Assembly (NCBI GenBank): GCA_003222535.1
Contig: QHWJ01000071.1
Span: 1-32,332 of the forward strand
Length of the DNA stretch: 32,332 nucleotides
Origin: Acidobacteriota bacterium
GTDB taxonomy: Bacteria > Acidobacteriota > Vicinamibacteria > Vicinamibacterales > CAVVIG01
Direction: 5' to 3'
Below, in pieces: positions 1-8,912 of this stretch. The notes below the pieces were generated by a model. That model was not told the DNA's origin and did not search any database. It worked only from the letters and a program-made list of their open reading frames with translations. The first letter of the stretch is position 1; the number at the start of each line of letters is the position of its first letter. The translations under genes were made by a program, and so were the position numbers.

Positions 1-878
1 TGAACCCGGCTGCAGCGGCCGCGTATTACCCGAAGCCGTTTGCGGCGTCTGCCACGAAGACGACGTTCAACGGCTACGAGGCGGTCAAGACTGGCAACGT
101 CTATCTGCTGTTCACGAAAGTCGCGACCACGCCCCAGAATGAGCTGACCGGGCCGCAGACTTCGGTGTGGCATTTCGGCTGGAACACGCCGGACTCACGA
201 AAGTACGACGAGCGGTTCCGCGCGATGGGCCTGGAAATCGCGCAGATGTGGGACGCGGCCGACGGCAAGCTCGTCGACATGTCGAGCGATACGCTGCCGG
301 GGTTGCCGACGCAGGAGCAGATCCTGGAGATGCGATCGAAGGGCACGCAGCCGACTCGTCAGGGGGGCTTCGGCTATCTGCGCGGTCCCGACGGCGCGAT
401 GATCGAGAACGCGCAGAGCGGCACGGTGGAGCGCTTCAACCACGTGCACATGTATCACGAGCACCCGCGCTGCGCGATGGAGTGGTATGTGACGCATCTT
501 GGGGCGACGATCCCGCAAGGCCGCGGCGGCGCCGCGCCGGCGGCGCCGGAAAGCGGCGACTGCCATACGAAGATGTACGCGCCGCCGACGTGGCCGTCGT
601 TCGCCAGGACCGGGTTCGTCCGCGACCCGGCCGGCGGCGTGCTCTTCGACGACATCTCCATCTCGATCCGGCCATGGCCCGGAGGCGGCCTGGTCAGCAC
701 GCGCGGGAAGATCGTCGATCACTGGGCGCTCAGCACGGCCGATTTGAACGTCACCGTCACGCGGCTGAAGCGCGAAGGCGTCAAGTTTCTCGAAGAGATC
801 CACCCGTGGGGCAATGCACGCGCGGCGATGATCGAAGGACCCGATCGCATCGCGATCGAGCTCGTCGAGGTGAAGTAA
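1..878 (+). CDS. VOC/glyoxalase-family protein, 5' end outside window
   Basis: The frame is open from base 3 to the TAA at 876-878, so the true start lies upstream of the window. The visible part has the vicinal-oxygen-chelate pattern: FNHVHMYHEHPRCAMEWYVT in the middle resembles the metal-binding HVHLY..DP..A..WY signature, and the C-terminal part (DHWALSTADLNVTVTRLKRE, then GPDRIAIELVEV) resembles a second betaalphabetabetabeta module with a closing Glu. Such proteins are metal-dependent isomerases, dioxygenases or lyases; nothing here fixes the substrate. The gene converges on prfC with only a 36-base gap, which is filled by a heptamer array. The VOC call is from motif memory; the reaction is unknown. 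Confidence 0.8.
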   Translation, partial: NPAAAAAYYPKPFAASATKTTFNGYEAVKTGNVYLLFTKVATTPQNELTGPQTSVWHFGWNTPDSRKYDERFRAMGLEIAQMWDAADGKLVDMSSDTLPGLPTQEQILEMRSKGTQPTRQGGFGYLRGPDGAMIENAQSGTVERFNHVHMYHEHPRCAMEWYVTHLGATIPQGRGGAAPAAPESGDCHTKMYAPPTWPSFARTGFVRDPAGGVLFDDISISIRPWPGGGLVSTRGKIVDHWALSTADLNVTVTRLKREGVKFLEEIHPWGNARAAMIEGPDRIAIELVEVK

Positions 879-883
879 GAGCG

Positions 884-914
884 ACTTCAGACTTCAGACT
901 TCAGACTTCAGACT

Positions 915-924
<10 letters not shown>
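884..924. repeat. Heptamer array (ACTTCAG), five perfect units plus a partial unit
   Basis: Five consecutive ACTTCAG units run from 884 to 918, followed by ACTTCC. The array fills the gap between two convergent genes, and the prfC stop codon (915-917 on the minus strand) lies inside it. A diverged array of the same word family occurs at 5364-5411. Confidence 0.95.
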
Positions 925-2573
<1,649 letters not shown>

Positions 2574-2579
2574 TCATTC

Positions 2580-2585
2580 ATTGTA
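2580..2585 (-). promoter_or_regulatory. Possible -10 box of prfC (TACAAT)
   Basis: On the minus strand TACAAT ends 6 bases before the GTG start of prfC. This would put the transcript start at or next to the start codon. No convincing -35 box was found at the usual spacing, so this is a weak call. Confidence 0.25.
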
Positions 2586-2739
2586 CTGGGTCGGCAGTGT
2601 TGCTCTTTCGTGCGTGGCGTGAGTCGCTGTCTCTCTGACATGCGACCCTGACCGCCTTCGCCAAAGCTACGGCGGTCCGCCGAAGCTTCACGCGGAGGCG
2701 GAAAGGGTCGGCCTACGTGAAAGGGTTGCGGCCGTCGTC

Positions 2740-2910
2740 TCAGGATGTTTGCGCGGACGGCGCGGGAGTGGTGCGCTTCATCTCAATCTGCGCGCGAAGG
2801 ATGGAACACCAGTCTTTGTGCTCGGCGAGCGGCATCCCGCACTCGATGCAAACCCGGATTCGCTGCTTCGGTGGCTCGCTCTTCCCGAACAAACGCTTCA
2901 ACAGAGACAT
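2740..2910 (-). CDS. 56-residue Cys/His-rich mini-protein
   Basis: The reading frame could extend further 5', but ATG at 2910 is preceded by GGAGGGCAC, a strong Shine-Dalgarno, so that start is chosen. The product begins MSLLKRLFGKSEPPKQ and contains CIECGMPLAEHKDWC, a C-x2-C then H-x3-C pattern that could bind one zinc ion. It has no signal peptide and no membrane segment, and its C-terminal tail is rich in Pro, Ser and Thr. I do not recognise a named family. The gene lies upstream of prfC on the same strand, about 170 bases away. The function is unknown; the good ribosome site and the motif argue that it is real. Confidence 0.6.
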   Translation of the reverse strand: MSLLKRLFGKSEPPKQRIRVCIECGMPLAEHKDWCSILRAQIEMKRTTPAPSAQTS

Positions 2911-2986
2911 GTGCCCTCCAGGCCCGAGGTCGATAGGTAACGTTACGTTAGACGGGCCCGGCGGGTTCCCGGTTGTCAGCGACTTT

Positions 2987-3048
2987 GAACAAGAGCTCAA
3001 GAGACCAGGAGCCCGGGTAGTTGTCTACCTGATCTCTTGATTCCTGGT
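2987..3048. repeat. Palindromic repeat, copy A (CAGGAG-TCA family)
   Basis: The arms CAAGAGACCAGG (2998-3009) and CCTGATCTCTTG (3028-3039) pair with one mismatch and enclose 18 bases. The words match the palindromes at 3110-3158 and 5196-5275, so this is one copy of a dispersed inverted-repeat family. Confidence 0.75.
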
Positions 3049-3076
3049 GGACCGATCTAGGACGCCCGCTTCCACG

Positions 3077-3094
3077 GTCCGGCTGAAGCCGGAC
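3077..3094. repeat. Perfect short hairpin
   Basis: GTCCGGCT-GA-AGCCGGAC is an 8-bp perfect inverted repeat between two copies of the CAGGAG-TCA palindrome. No T-tract follows on either strand, so it is not a standard terminator. Confidence 0.6.
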
Positions 3095-3109
3095 ACTACC
3101 GAGAGACTT

Positions 3110-3158
3110 GAACAAGAGGTCAGGAGACCAGGAGTCTCTTATCTCTTGATCTCCTGTT
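3110..3158. repeat. Palindromic repeat, copy B (CAGGAG-TCA family)
   Basis: The left arm (3111-3129) and right arm (3140-3158) form an imperfect stem of about 19 bp whose mismatches are all transitions. It lies about 40 bases upstream of the amidase start and shares its words with copies A and C. Confidence 0.7.
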
Positions 3159-3196
3159 AACAGCCGCCGCGCCTATTCCGCATAAGATATCCCCCT

Positions 3197-4987
3197 ATGA
3201 AAGGCACGCTGATCGGCTCCTGCCTGGGAATCCTCGCCGCCGCGCTCGTCGCCCGCGGAGAGGTGCCGCAGAAGCTGAAGGGCCGCCCTCCGGCAACGGC
3301 TCGCCCAAGCGCCACCTCGTTTCGGATCGTCGAAGCAGGCATCCCCGAGATGCGCGCCGCCATGGCCGCGGGCCGCCTGACGTCGCACGCGCTGGTGAGC
3401 CAGTATTTGATCCGCCTCGCGCTCCATGACCATCGCCTCCACGCAGTGCTCGCGGTCAACCCGCACGCGCTCGACGAAGCCCGACAGCTCGATCGCGAGC
3501 GAGCCGCCGGCAAGGTGCGCGGTCCGCTGCACGGCGTTCCCGTCGCCCTGAAGGACAACATTCACACCGCCCATCTGCCGACAACGGGCGGGGCGCTCGC
3601 ATTCGCGGGCTATGTGCCGCCGTACGAAGCGACGCTGACGAAGAATCTTCGCGACGCCGGGGCGATCATCGTCGCAAAAACCGGGCTGACCGAGCTCGCC
3701 AACTGGGTCGCCGGCAATCCAACGGCGATGCCCGGCAATTACAACGCCGTCGGCGGCTTCGGGTTCAATCCCTACGACCCGCGGCCCGATCCGCGCGAGG
3801 CCACCTTCGACGGCAGGCCGGCGCTGCCGACCGGCGGCTCGAGCTCCGGCATCGGCACGGCGGCAAGCTTCTGGGCGGCCAACGTCGGCACCGACACCGG
3901 CGGCTCCGTCATCAGCCCGTCCAACGCGAACATGCTCGTTGGTATCCGCCCGACTATCGGACGCATCAGCCGATACGGCGTCATTCCGATCACCGCCGAC
4001 CACGATACGGCCGGACCGATGACGCGCACGGTGGCCGATGCGGCCATCATGCTGGGCGTGCTCGAGAGCCCGTCGCCCGATCCACACGATCCGGCCACGA
4101 CCACGTGTATGCCGCCGCCCGGGCGAGACTACACGAAGTTCCTGCGGACCGATGGTCTCAAGGGCGCGCGCATCGGCGTCCCACGCGCGTTTTACTACGA
4201 CCGCATCACGCTGACCGGCGATCTGCCAGGCCGTCCCGAAGGCATCGGACCGACGACGGGCATCACGGCGGGACGCGGCGGCCTCAACGCCGAGCAGGCC
4301 AGGGTGATGGCCGAAGCGATCGCCGTCCTGAAACAACAGGGCGCGATCGTCGTCGATCCGGCGAACGTTCCAAGCCTCGCCGCCAGAGATCCGCAAAACA
4401 ATTTCGCGGCCTGGGACTTCTGTTCGGGGGCCGAGCACGCCAGGGGCAAGGACGAGAACTGCTCGGTGGCCTTCAAGTACGGCATGAAGCGCGACTTCAA
4501 TCTCTGGTTGAAGAGCCTCGGCGCGTCGGCGCCGGTGAAGACGCTGACCGAGCTTCGGCAATGGAACGTGAGCCACGCGAAAGCGGGCGCCATCAGATTC
4601 GGGCAATCGAGGCTGGACATCTCCGACGAGATGGACGTCGAAGCCGATCGCGCGCGCTTCGACGCCGATCGACGGAAGGACCTGGCGCTCAGCCGCGCCA
4701 ACGGCATCGACGGCGCGCTGAAGGCGCATCAGCTTGACGCGATCCTCACGCCGGGAGGCGCGGGAGCGGGGCTCGCCGCCCGTGCCGGGTATCCGATCAT
4801 CGTCGTCCCGTTCGGGATGGTGCCGAACGCGCCGTCGCCGGCGTTTCCGGCTGGATTCGACGCCAGGCCGGCGCCCTTTGGCGTCGGATTCACGGGGACG
4901 GCCTGCAGCGAGCCGCGGCTGATTGAGCTCGCGTACGCGTTCGAGCAGGCGACGAAGCGTCGCGTGGCGCCGCGTCTCGATGACTGA
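3197..4987 (+). CDS. Secreted amidase-signature hydrolase
   Basis: Amidase-signature enzymes cleave amide bonds with a Lys-cisSer-Ser triad. Here K119 (VALKDNIHT), S215 (GGSSSG) and S237 (GTDTGGS) are present; the two serines are 22 residues apart instead of the more common 24, so this is a divergent subfamily. The start of the 596-residue product (MKGTLIGSCLGILAAALVAR) looks like a Sec signal peptide, placing it outside the cytoplasm. It is therefore unlikely to be GatA of the tRNA amidotransferase. ATG at 3197 is the first good start; there is no clear Shine-Dalgarno, and TAAGAT lies 8 bases upstream. The substrate is unknown. A second secreted amidase lies at 6927-8507. Confidence 0.9.
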   Translation: MKGTLIGSCLGILAAALVARGEVPQKLKGRPPATARPSATSFRIVEAGIPEMRAAMAAGRLTSHALVSQYLIRLALHDHRLHAVLAVNPHALDEARQLDRERAAGKVRGPLHGVPVALKDNIHTAHLPTTGGALAFAGYVPPYEATLTKNLRDAGAIIVAKTGLTELANWVAGNPTAMPGNYNAVGGFGFNPYDPRPDPREATFDGRPALPTGGSSSGIGTAASFWAANVGTDTGGSVISPSNANMLVGIRPTIGRISRYGVIPITADHDTAGPMTRTVADAAIMLGVLESPSPDPHDPATTTCMPPPGRDYTKFLRTDGLKGARIGVPRAFYYDRITLTGDLPGRPEGIGPTTGITAGRGGLNAEQARVMAEAIAVLKQQGAIVVDPANVPSLAARDPQNNFAAWDFCSGAEHARGKDENCSVAFKYGMKRDFNLWLKSLGASAPVKTLTELRQWNVSHAKAGAIRFGQSRLDISDEMDVEADRARFDADRRKDLALSRANGIDGALKAHQLDAILTPGGAGAGLAARAGYPIIVVPFGMVPNAPSPAFPAGFDARPAPFGVGFTGTACSEPRLIELAYAFEQATKRRVAPRLDD

Positions 4988-4989
4988 TT

Positions 4990-5335
4990 CAGACTATGTG
5001 TACAGCGCCAGTGACGGGCCCGCGCAGCTTGGGCTCTCGCGCGGCGCGATGCCCTGGGGCGTGACGCTCGCGGCACTGGCGGGAATGGCGGCGATCCCGT
5101 TCTTCGGTGCCCTGTCCGACGCGTCGGCCGCCGGCCGGCGTATCTCTTCGGCGCGGCGTTCTCGTTCGCCTGCGCGTGTTCTTCAAGAGAGCGAGTCTCC
5201 TGGCCTCCTGACCTCCTGTTCAAATCCCGCCGCGAGCGCACCACGGTTCGCAGGAGCTCAAGAGATCAGGAGTTTTGTCCGTTCTTCTGGCTGCTGGGCA
5301 CGCGTCGCCCGAGAGCGCGAGGCCCTCAGCCAAGC
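4990..5335 (+). pseudogene. Remnant of an MHS-type MFS transporter, interrupted by a palindromic element
   Basis: The first piece reads GAMPWGVTLAALAGMAAIPF then FGALSD. One missing base after SD shifts the frame to RVGRRPAYLFGAAFSFACA, which is the conserved loop and following helix of metabolite:H+ symporters. About 100 bases of unrelated palindromic DNA follow, after which the expected continuation PFFWLLGTRRP resumes near 5279-5310. Only about 100 residues of a protein of roughly 430 remain, with neither end. The piece begins directly behind the amidase stop. An intact relative of the same family lies at 24592-25881. This is a dead gene, identified by eye from family patterns. Confidence 0.65.
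5196..5275. repeat. Palindromic repeat, copy C, inside the MFS remnant
   Basis: The arms at 5196-5221 and 5250-5275 are inverted copies of CAGGAG-N-TCA-N-GAG-NN-CAGGAG, matching at 18 of 22 positions, around a GC-rich centre of 28 bases. The element separates two pieces of a transporter gene that read on from each other when it is removed. TGT is found near both borders and might be a short target duplication, but the exact ends are uncertain. Confidence 0.7.
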
Positions 5336-5363
5336 GGAACGAGACCCTGCTACACTGCGTCAG

Positions 5364-5411
5364 ACTTCCGACTTCAGACTTCAGACGTCCGACTTCCGAC
5401 TTCCAACTTTG
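5364..5411. repeat. Degenerate heptamer array (ACTTCCG/ACTTCAG)
   Basis: Six 7-base units (ACTTCCG, ACTTCAG, ACTTCAG, ACGTCCG, ACTTCCG, ACTTCCA) plus a partial seventh run directly into the Shine-Dalgarno of the next gene. It is the same word family as the 884-924 array. Confidence 0.9.
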
Positions 5412-5424
5412 AAGGAGGGTCACC

Positions 5425-6732
5425 ATGTTGAGCCGACGTTCTGTCCTGCGGCTGGCCGGGAGCGCTGCGGGGGCGGCGTTCGCCGTTCGCAACTACGGGA
5501 TCGACGAGGTCGCGGCCGCCACTGCGGCGGTCGAGAGCCGTTCGCCCGAGGAGGTCGCGGCCGACGAAACCTACTGGCGGGAGATCCAGTTTGCCTTCAC
5601 GCTCGATCGCTCGCTGATCAACCTCAACAACGGCAATTCGTGTCCCAGCCCCACCGTTGTCCACGAGGCGTACAAACGGTACCTGGACTCGTCCAACCAG
5701 GCGCCGGTGTATCACCGCGGGCTGATTGAGCGGAACATCGAAACGGCCCGGCGGCGTCTGGCTGCGGAGTTCGGCGCCGACCCGGAAGAGATCGCCATCA
5801 CGCGCAACGCGAGCGAGTCGCTGCAGATCGCGCAGAACGGCCTCGACTTCAAGCCGGGCGACGAGATCATCACCACCGAGCAGGACTACGGCCGCATGCT
5901 CACCACCTGGGACCAGCGCGCGCGGCGGGACAAGATCAAGGTCACGCGGCTCGATTTTCCGTGCCCCACCACGCAGGCCGATCTGCTGCAGCGGTTCGAG
6001 AAGGCGATCACGCCGCAGACCCGGGTGCTGCATTTCTGCCACATCACCAATCAGTCAGGGCAGCTTTTCCCCGTCCGCGATCTGAGCCGCCTGGCGAGGC
6101 AGCGCGGCATCACGACGATCGTCGACGGCGCGCACGCCATGGGACACTTTCCCTTCAAACTGCGCGATCTGGAGATGGACTTCTACGGCGTGAGCCTGCA
6201 CAAGTGGCTGCTCGCGCCGACCGGCACCGGCCTGCTCTACGTCCGCAAGGATCGCATTGCCTCGACGTGGCCCCTGCAGGCCGCGCCGGAGCGCCGCGAC
6301 AACGACATCCGCAAGTTCGAGGAGATCGGCACGAGCCCCGCCGCGACGAAGGCGGCGATCAACGAGGCCATCGCGTTCCAGCAGGCGATCGGCATCGAGC
6401 GGAAGGCCGCGCGGCTCCGGTACCTGACGCTGCGCTGGGCCAACGAGCTGAAGAAGAACCCGCGGATCAAGCTGCACTCGAGCCTGGAACCGGGGCAGAC
6501 CTGGGGCCTGGCGGTCGTGTCGATCAACGGCGTCGATTCCAACAAGCTCGTGACGCACCTGTGGGACAAGTACCGCATCGTGATCGTGAGCGTGGGTCAC
6601 GACAACGAGAAGACGCCGAGCCTCAGCTATCACGGGCTGCGCGTGACGCCAAACATCTATACGCCGCTCGAAGAGGTGGACACATTCGTCGAGGCCATGC
6701 AGAACGTGGTGAAGAATGGGTTGCCCTCATGA
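5425..6732 (+). CDS. Class V aminotransferase, Tat-type signal peptide (isopenicillin N epimerase-like)
   Basis: This is a PLP-dependent fold-type I enzyme of 435 residues. VDGAHAMG (Asp234, His237) and SLHKWL (Lys260, the PLP Schiff-base lysine) are the class V landmarks. The sequence resembles the isopenicillin N epimerase/CefD-like group, whose members are often misnamed; the reaction cannot be told from sequence. The N-terminus MLSRRSVLRLAGSAAGAAFA has the twin-arginine pattern and an Ala-rich h-region, so export as a folded holoenzyme is likely. The start at 5425 is fixed by GAAGGAGG 6-7 bases upstream. It is flanked by two secreted amidases on the same strand, but repeat arrays on both sides argue against a tight operon. 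Confidence 0.9.
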   Translation: MLSRRSVLRLAGSAAGAAFAVRNYGIDEVAAATAAVESRSPEEVAADETYWREIQFAFTLDRSLINLNNGNSCPSPTVVHEAYKRYLDSSNQAPVYHRGLIERNIETARRRLAAEFGADPEEIAITRNASESLQIAQNGLDFKPGDEIITTEQDYGRMLTTWDQRARRDKIKVTRLDFPCPTTQADLLQRFEKAITPQTRVLHFCHITNQSGQLFPVRDLSRLARQRGITTIVDGAHAMGHFPFKLRDLEMDFYGVSLHKWLLAPTGTGLLYVRKDRIASTWPLQAAPERRDNDIRKFEEIGTSPAATKAAINEAIAFQQAIGIERKAARLRYLTLRWANELKKNPRIKLHSSLEPGQTWGLAVVSINGVDSNKLVTHLWDKYRIVIVSVGHDNEKTPSLSYHGLRVTPNIYTPLEEVDTFVEAMQNVVKNGLPS

Positions 6733-6735
6733 ATC

Positions 6736-6914
6736 TGGTAATCGAGTAATCGGGTAATCTGGTAATTGAAATGATGGATTGGCGGATTGTTCGATTGAAT
6801 TTGGACGATCGATCTCCAATCCAATTACCCGGTTACCAACGCCCCAATCCAATTACCCGATTACCAATGCCCCAATCTAATTACCCGATTACCAGATTAT
6901 CCAATTACCCGATA
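6736..6914. repeat. Octamer arrays in inverted orientation (GGTAATC / GATTACC)
   Basis: Units of 8 bases (TGGTAATC, GAGTAATC, GGGTAATC, TGGTAATT) occupy 6736-6767. Complementary units (AATTACCC, GATTACCA) occupy about 6820-6914 and include a roughly 28-base direct repeat that begins GCCCCAATC. The two halves can pair over long stretches. The AT-rich composition differs from the surrounding genes. The array ends just before the Shine-Dalgarno of the next amidase. Confidence 0.85.
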
Positions 6915-6926
6915 CTGCGGAGGTTT

Positions 6927-8507
6927 ATGTCTCTTTCCCGACGCGAGTTCACGGTCTCCGTTCTCGGGGCAGCGGCTGCGGCGACGCGCGTCGCAATCGC
7001 TGCACCAGCCCCCGCGCAGACAGGAACGCCGGCGTCGAAGGCGCCGGCGCCGTCTCCCGGGACCGCTTCGGATGCGCTTGCCGGGCTGACGCTGGCCGAG
7101 GTCTCGGCACGGCTGCGAGCCGGCACGGTCACGTCGACCGACCTCGTGAAGGCCTGCCTCGCGCGCATCGACGTGTACAACCCCAAGGTCAACGCCTTCA
7201 TTACCGTCACACGTGAAGCGGCTCTGGCCCAGGCCAGGGTGCTCGACGCCGAACAGCGCGCCGGCAGACTGCGGGGGCCGCTCCACGGCATTCCGATCGC
7301 GCTGAAGGACAACATCGACACCGCGGGCCTGCGAACGACCGCCGCGAGCGCGGTGTTCGACGATCGCGTCCCGACCGAAGACGCCGAGGTGACGCGGCGG
7401 CTCGCTGCCGCCGGCGCGGTCGTCGTCGGCAAAGCGAATCTCCATGAGTTCGCTTTCGGCGGGTCGTCCGCCACGAGCTACTACGGGCCGGTGCGAAACC
7501 CATGGGCGCTCGAACGGAATCCAGGCGGATCGTCGGGCGGCTCGGCGGCCGCTGTCGCGACCGACCTCTGCTACGCGGCGCTCGGCACCGACACCGGCGG
7601 CTCCATTCGCACGCCCGCCTCGTACTGCAGCGTCGTCGGGCTGAAGCCGACCTACGGCCTGGTCTCGATCCGCGGGATCATTCCGCTCACGGTGTCGCTC
7701 GATCACTGCGGCCCGCTCACGCGGACCGTGATGGACGCCGCGATGATGCTGAACGTGCTCGCGGGCTACGACAGGCTCGACATCGCGAGCGTGGAGCATG
7801 CGCCGGAAGACTATGTCGCCGCACTGAAGCAGCCGGTGGGCGGCCTCAGGATCCGGATCGCGCGGGCGCCGTTTTTCGACCTCCTCGATGCCGACGTCGC
7901 CACGGTCACCGACGAGGCGCTTCGGGTGCTGGCCAGGCTGACGCGCAGCCTGACCGACACGATCCTGCCCCCGACGCGCGACATCACGGTCGGCGCCGAG
8001 ACGTACGCCTACCACGAAGAGAACTTCGGCCGGATGTCAGGACGCTATCAGATTCCGACACGACGATCGCTGCAGGGTGGCGCGAACGCGAAGGCCGGCG
8101 ACTACATCCGCGCCCGGTGGCGGCTCGAGCTGCTCCGCCGCACCATCGACGATGCATTTCGCGGTGTCGATCTGGTGGTGCTGCCGACCCGCCGGCGGAC
8201 GCCGCGCACGGTCGACGCGTCGATCAAGCGCGAGGAAACCGACGTGCCGCGCAACCCCGAGCTGGAGAACACGGGCGCGTTCAACGCCTACGGCATCCCG
8301 GCGATCTCCGTGCCGTGCGGCTTCACGTCCAAGGGCCTTCCTGTCGGGCTGATGATCGCGGGGCCCCGATTCTCAGAGGGCAAGGTGCTCGCGCTCGCGC
8401 ACGCGTTCGAGCAGGCGACCGACTTCCATACGAAGAAGCCACCGATTCGCGCGGAGACGCCGGTGCCGCCGCTGGCGACGACTGACGAAGACAAGGCTAA
8501 GGGCTGA
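6927..8507 (+). CDS. Secreted amidase-signature hydrolase (Tat-type signal)
   Basis: This 526-residue amidase-signature protein has the full triad: K127 (IALKDNIDT), S202 (GGSSGGS) and S226 (GTDTGGS), with the standard 24-residue spacing between serines. The start at 6927 is chosen because GCGGAGG lies 3 bases upstream. The frame extends upstream to 6771, but that part only translates repeat DNA. The N-terminus MSLSRREFTVSVLGAAAAAT is a twin-arginine-like signal, so the enzyme is probably exported and is not GatA. The last residues (AKG) and the TGA at 8505-8507 come from the GGGCTGA array, so the original C-terminus may have been replaced. The substrate is unknown. Confidence 0.9.
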   Translation: MSLSRREFTVSVLGAAAAATRVAIAAPAPAQTGTPASKAPAPSPGTASDALAGLTLAEVSARLRAGTVTSTDLVKACLARIDVYNPKVNAFITVTREAALAQARVLDAEQRAGRLRGPLHGIPIALKDNIDTAGLRTTAASAVFDDRVPTEDAEVTRRLAAAGAVVVGKANLHEFAFGGSSATSYYGPVRNPWALERNPGGSSGGSAAAVATDLCYAALGTDTGGSIRTPASYCSVVGLKPTYGLVSIRGIIPLTVSLDHCGPLTRTVMDAAMMLNVLAGYDRLDIASVEHAPEDYVAALKQPVGGLRIRIARAPFFDLLDADVATVTDEALRVLARLTRSLTDTILPPTRDITVGAETYAYHEENFGRMSGRYQIPTRRSLQGGANAKAGDYIRARWRLELLRRTIDDAFRGVDLVVLPTRRRTPRTVDASIKREETDVPRNPELENTGAFNAYGIPAISVPCGFTSKGLPVGLMIAGPRFSEGKVLALAHAFEQATDFHTKKPPIRAETPVPPLATTDEDKAKG

Positions 8508-8546
8508 GTCAGGGCTGAGGGCTGAGGGCTGAGGGCTAGGGCTAGC
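8495..8546. repeat. Heptamer array (GGGCTGA)
   Basis: GGCTAA, GGGCTGA (several copies, one interrupted by GTCA) and GGGCTAG units overlap the 3' end of the amidase and supply its stop codon. The words are related to the TGGCTGA/TGGCTAA families at 19885, 29390 and 31932. Confidence 0.9.
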
Positions 8547-8912
8547 GCCGTTCAACGCAGAGCTCGCTAAGCCCGCTGAGCGATCTTTCTCGGCGTGTTC
8601 TGCGGTCTTTGCGTTGATCGTCGTCTTCGTGGCCGTTTCAGAAGCCTCGCAGCGCGGCGCTTTCAATGAAGAAGGCGATGATCGTCGTCGTCGGCTCCTG
8701 GCTGGGAAAGAAACAGAACCCGAAGCGGTCCTGACGGAGAGACAGGGAAACGAGCGGTGCCACAAATGAGGTGGGCGCTCCTGAAACAGGATTTGGGGTT
8801 CTGAGAACCAGTCCTGACGCCCCGGGCCGATGACCTCCACCCGGTACTTGGACCCGTGGTCACCGCTCGGCGTTACCCTATCACCCTCGTGCTCGACTCC
8901 GCAACGCCACGT
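8508..8912. other. Gene-free stretch with repeats and a possible decayed coding fragment
   Basis: The left part holds the end of the GGGCTGA array and, at about 8555-8640, a degenerate CGCAAAG-type array (minus-strand words such as ACGCAAAGACCGC). TTTGCGTTGATCGTCGT at 8608-8624 matches 28521-28537 at 16 of 17 bases. On the minus strand, about 8720-8860 reads SKYRVEVIGPGRQDWFSEPQ and about 8637-8760 reads, in another frame, DRFGFCFFPSQEPTTTIIAF. Both look protein-like but have no start and match no family that I recognise. They may be remnants; no intact gene is seen. Confidence 0.4.

Noticed and set aside
3157-3188. TTAACA / TAAGAT promoter before the first amidase
   Set aside because: The spacing is 20 bases, too long for a standard promoter, and TTAACA belongs to the palindromic repeat.
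3173-4729. 518-codon open frame on the minus strand opposite the first amidase
   Set aside because: It is antisense to a well-supported enzyme; the product is Arg/Gly/Ala-rich with no recognisable motif, as expected from GC-rich codon bias.
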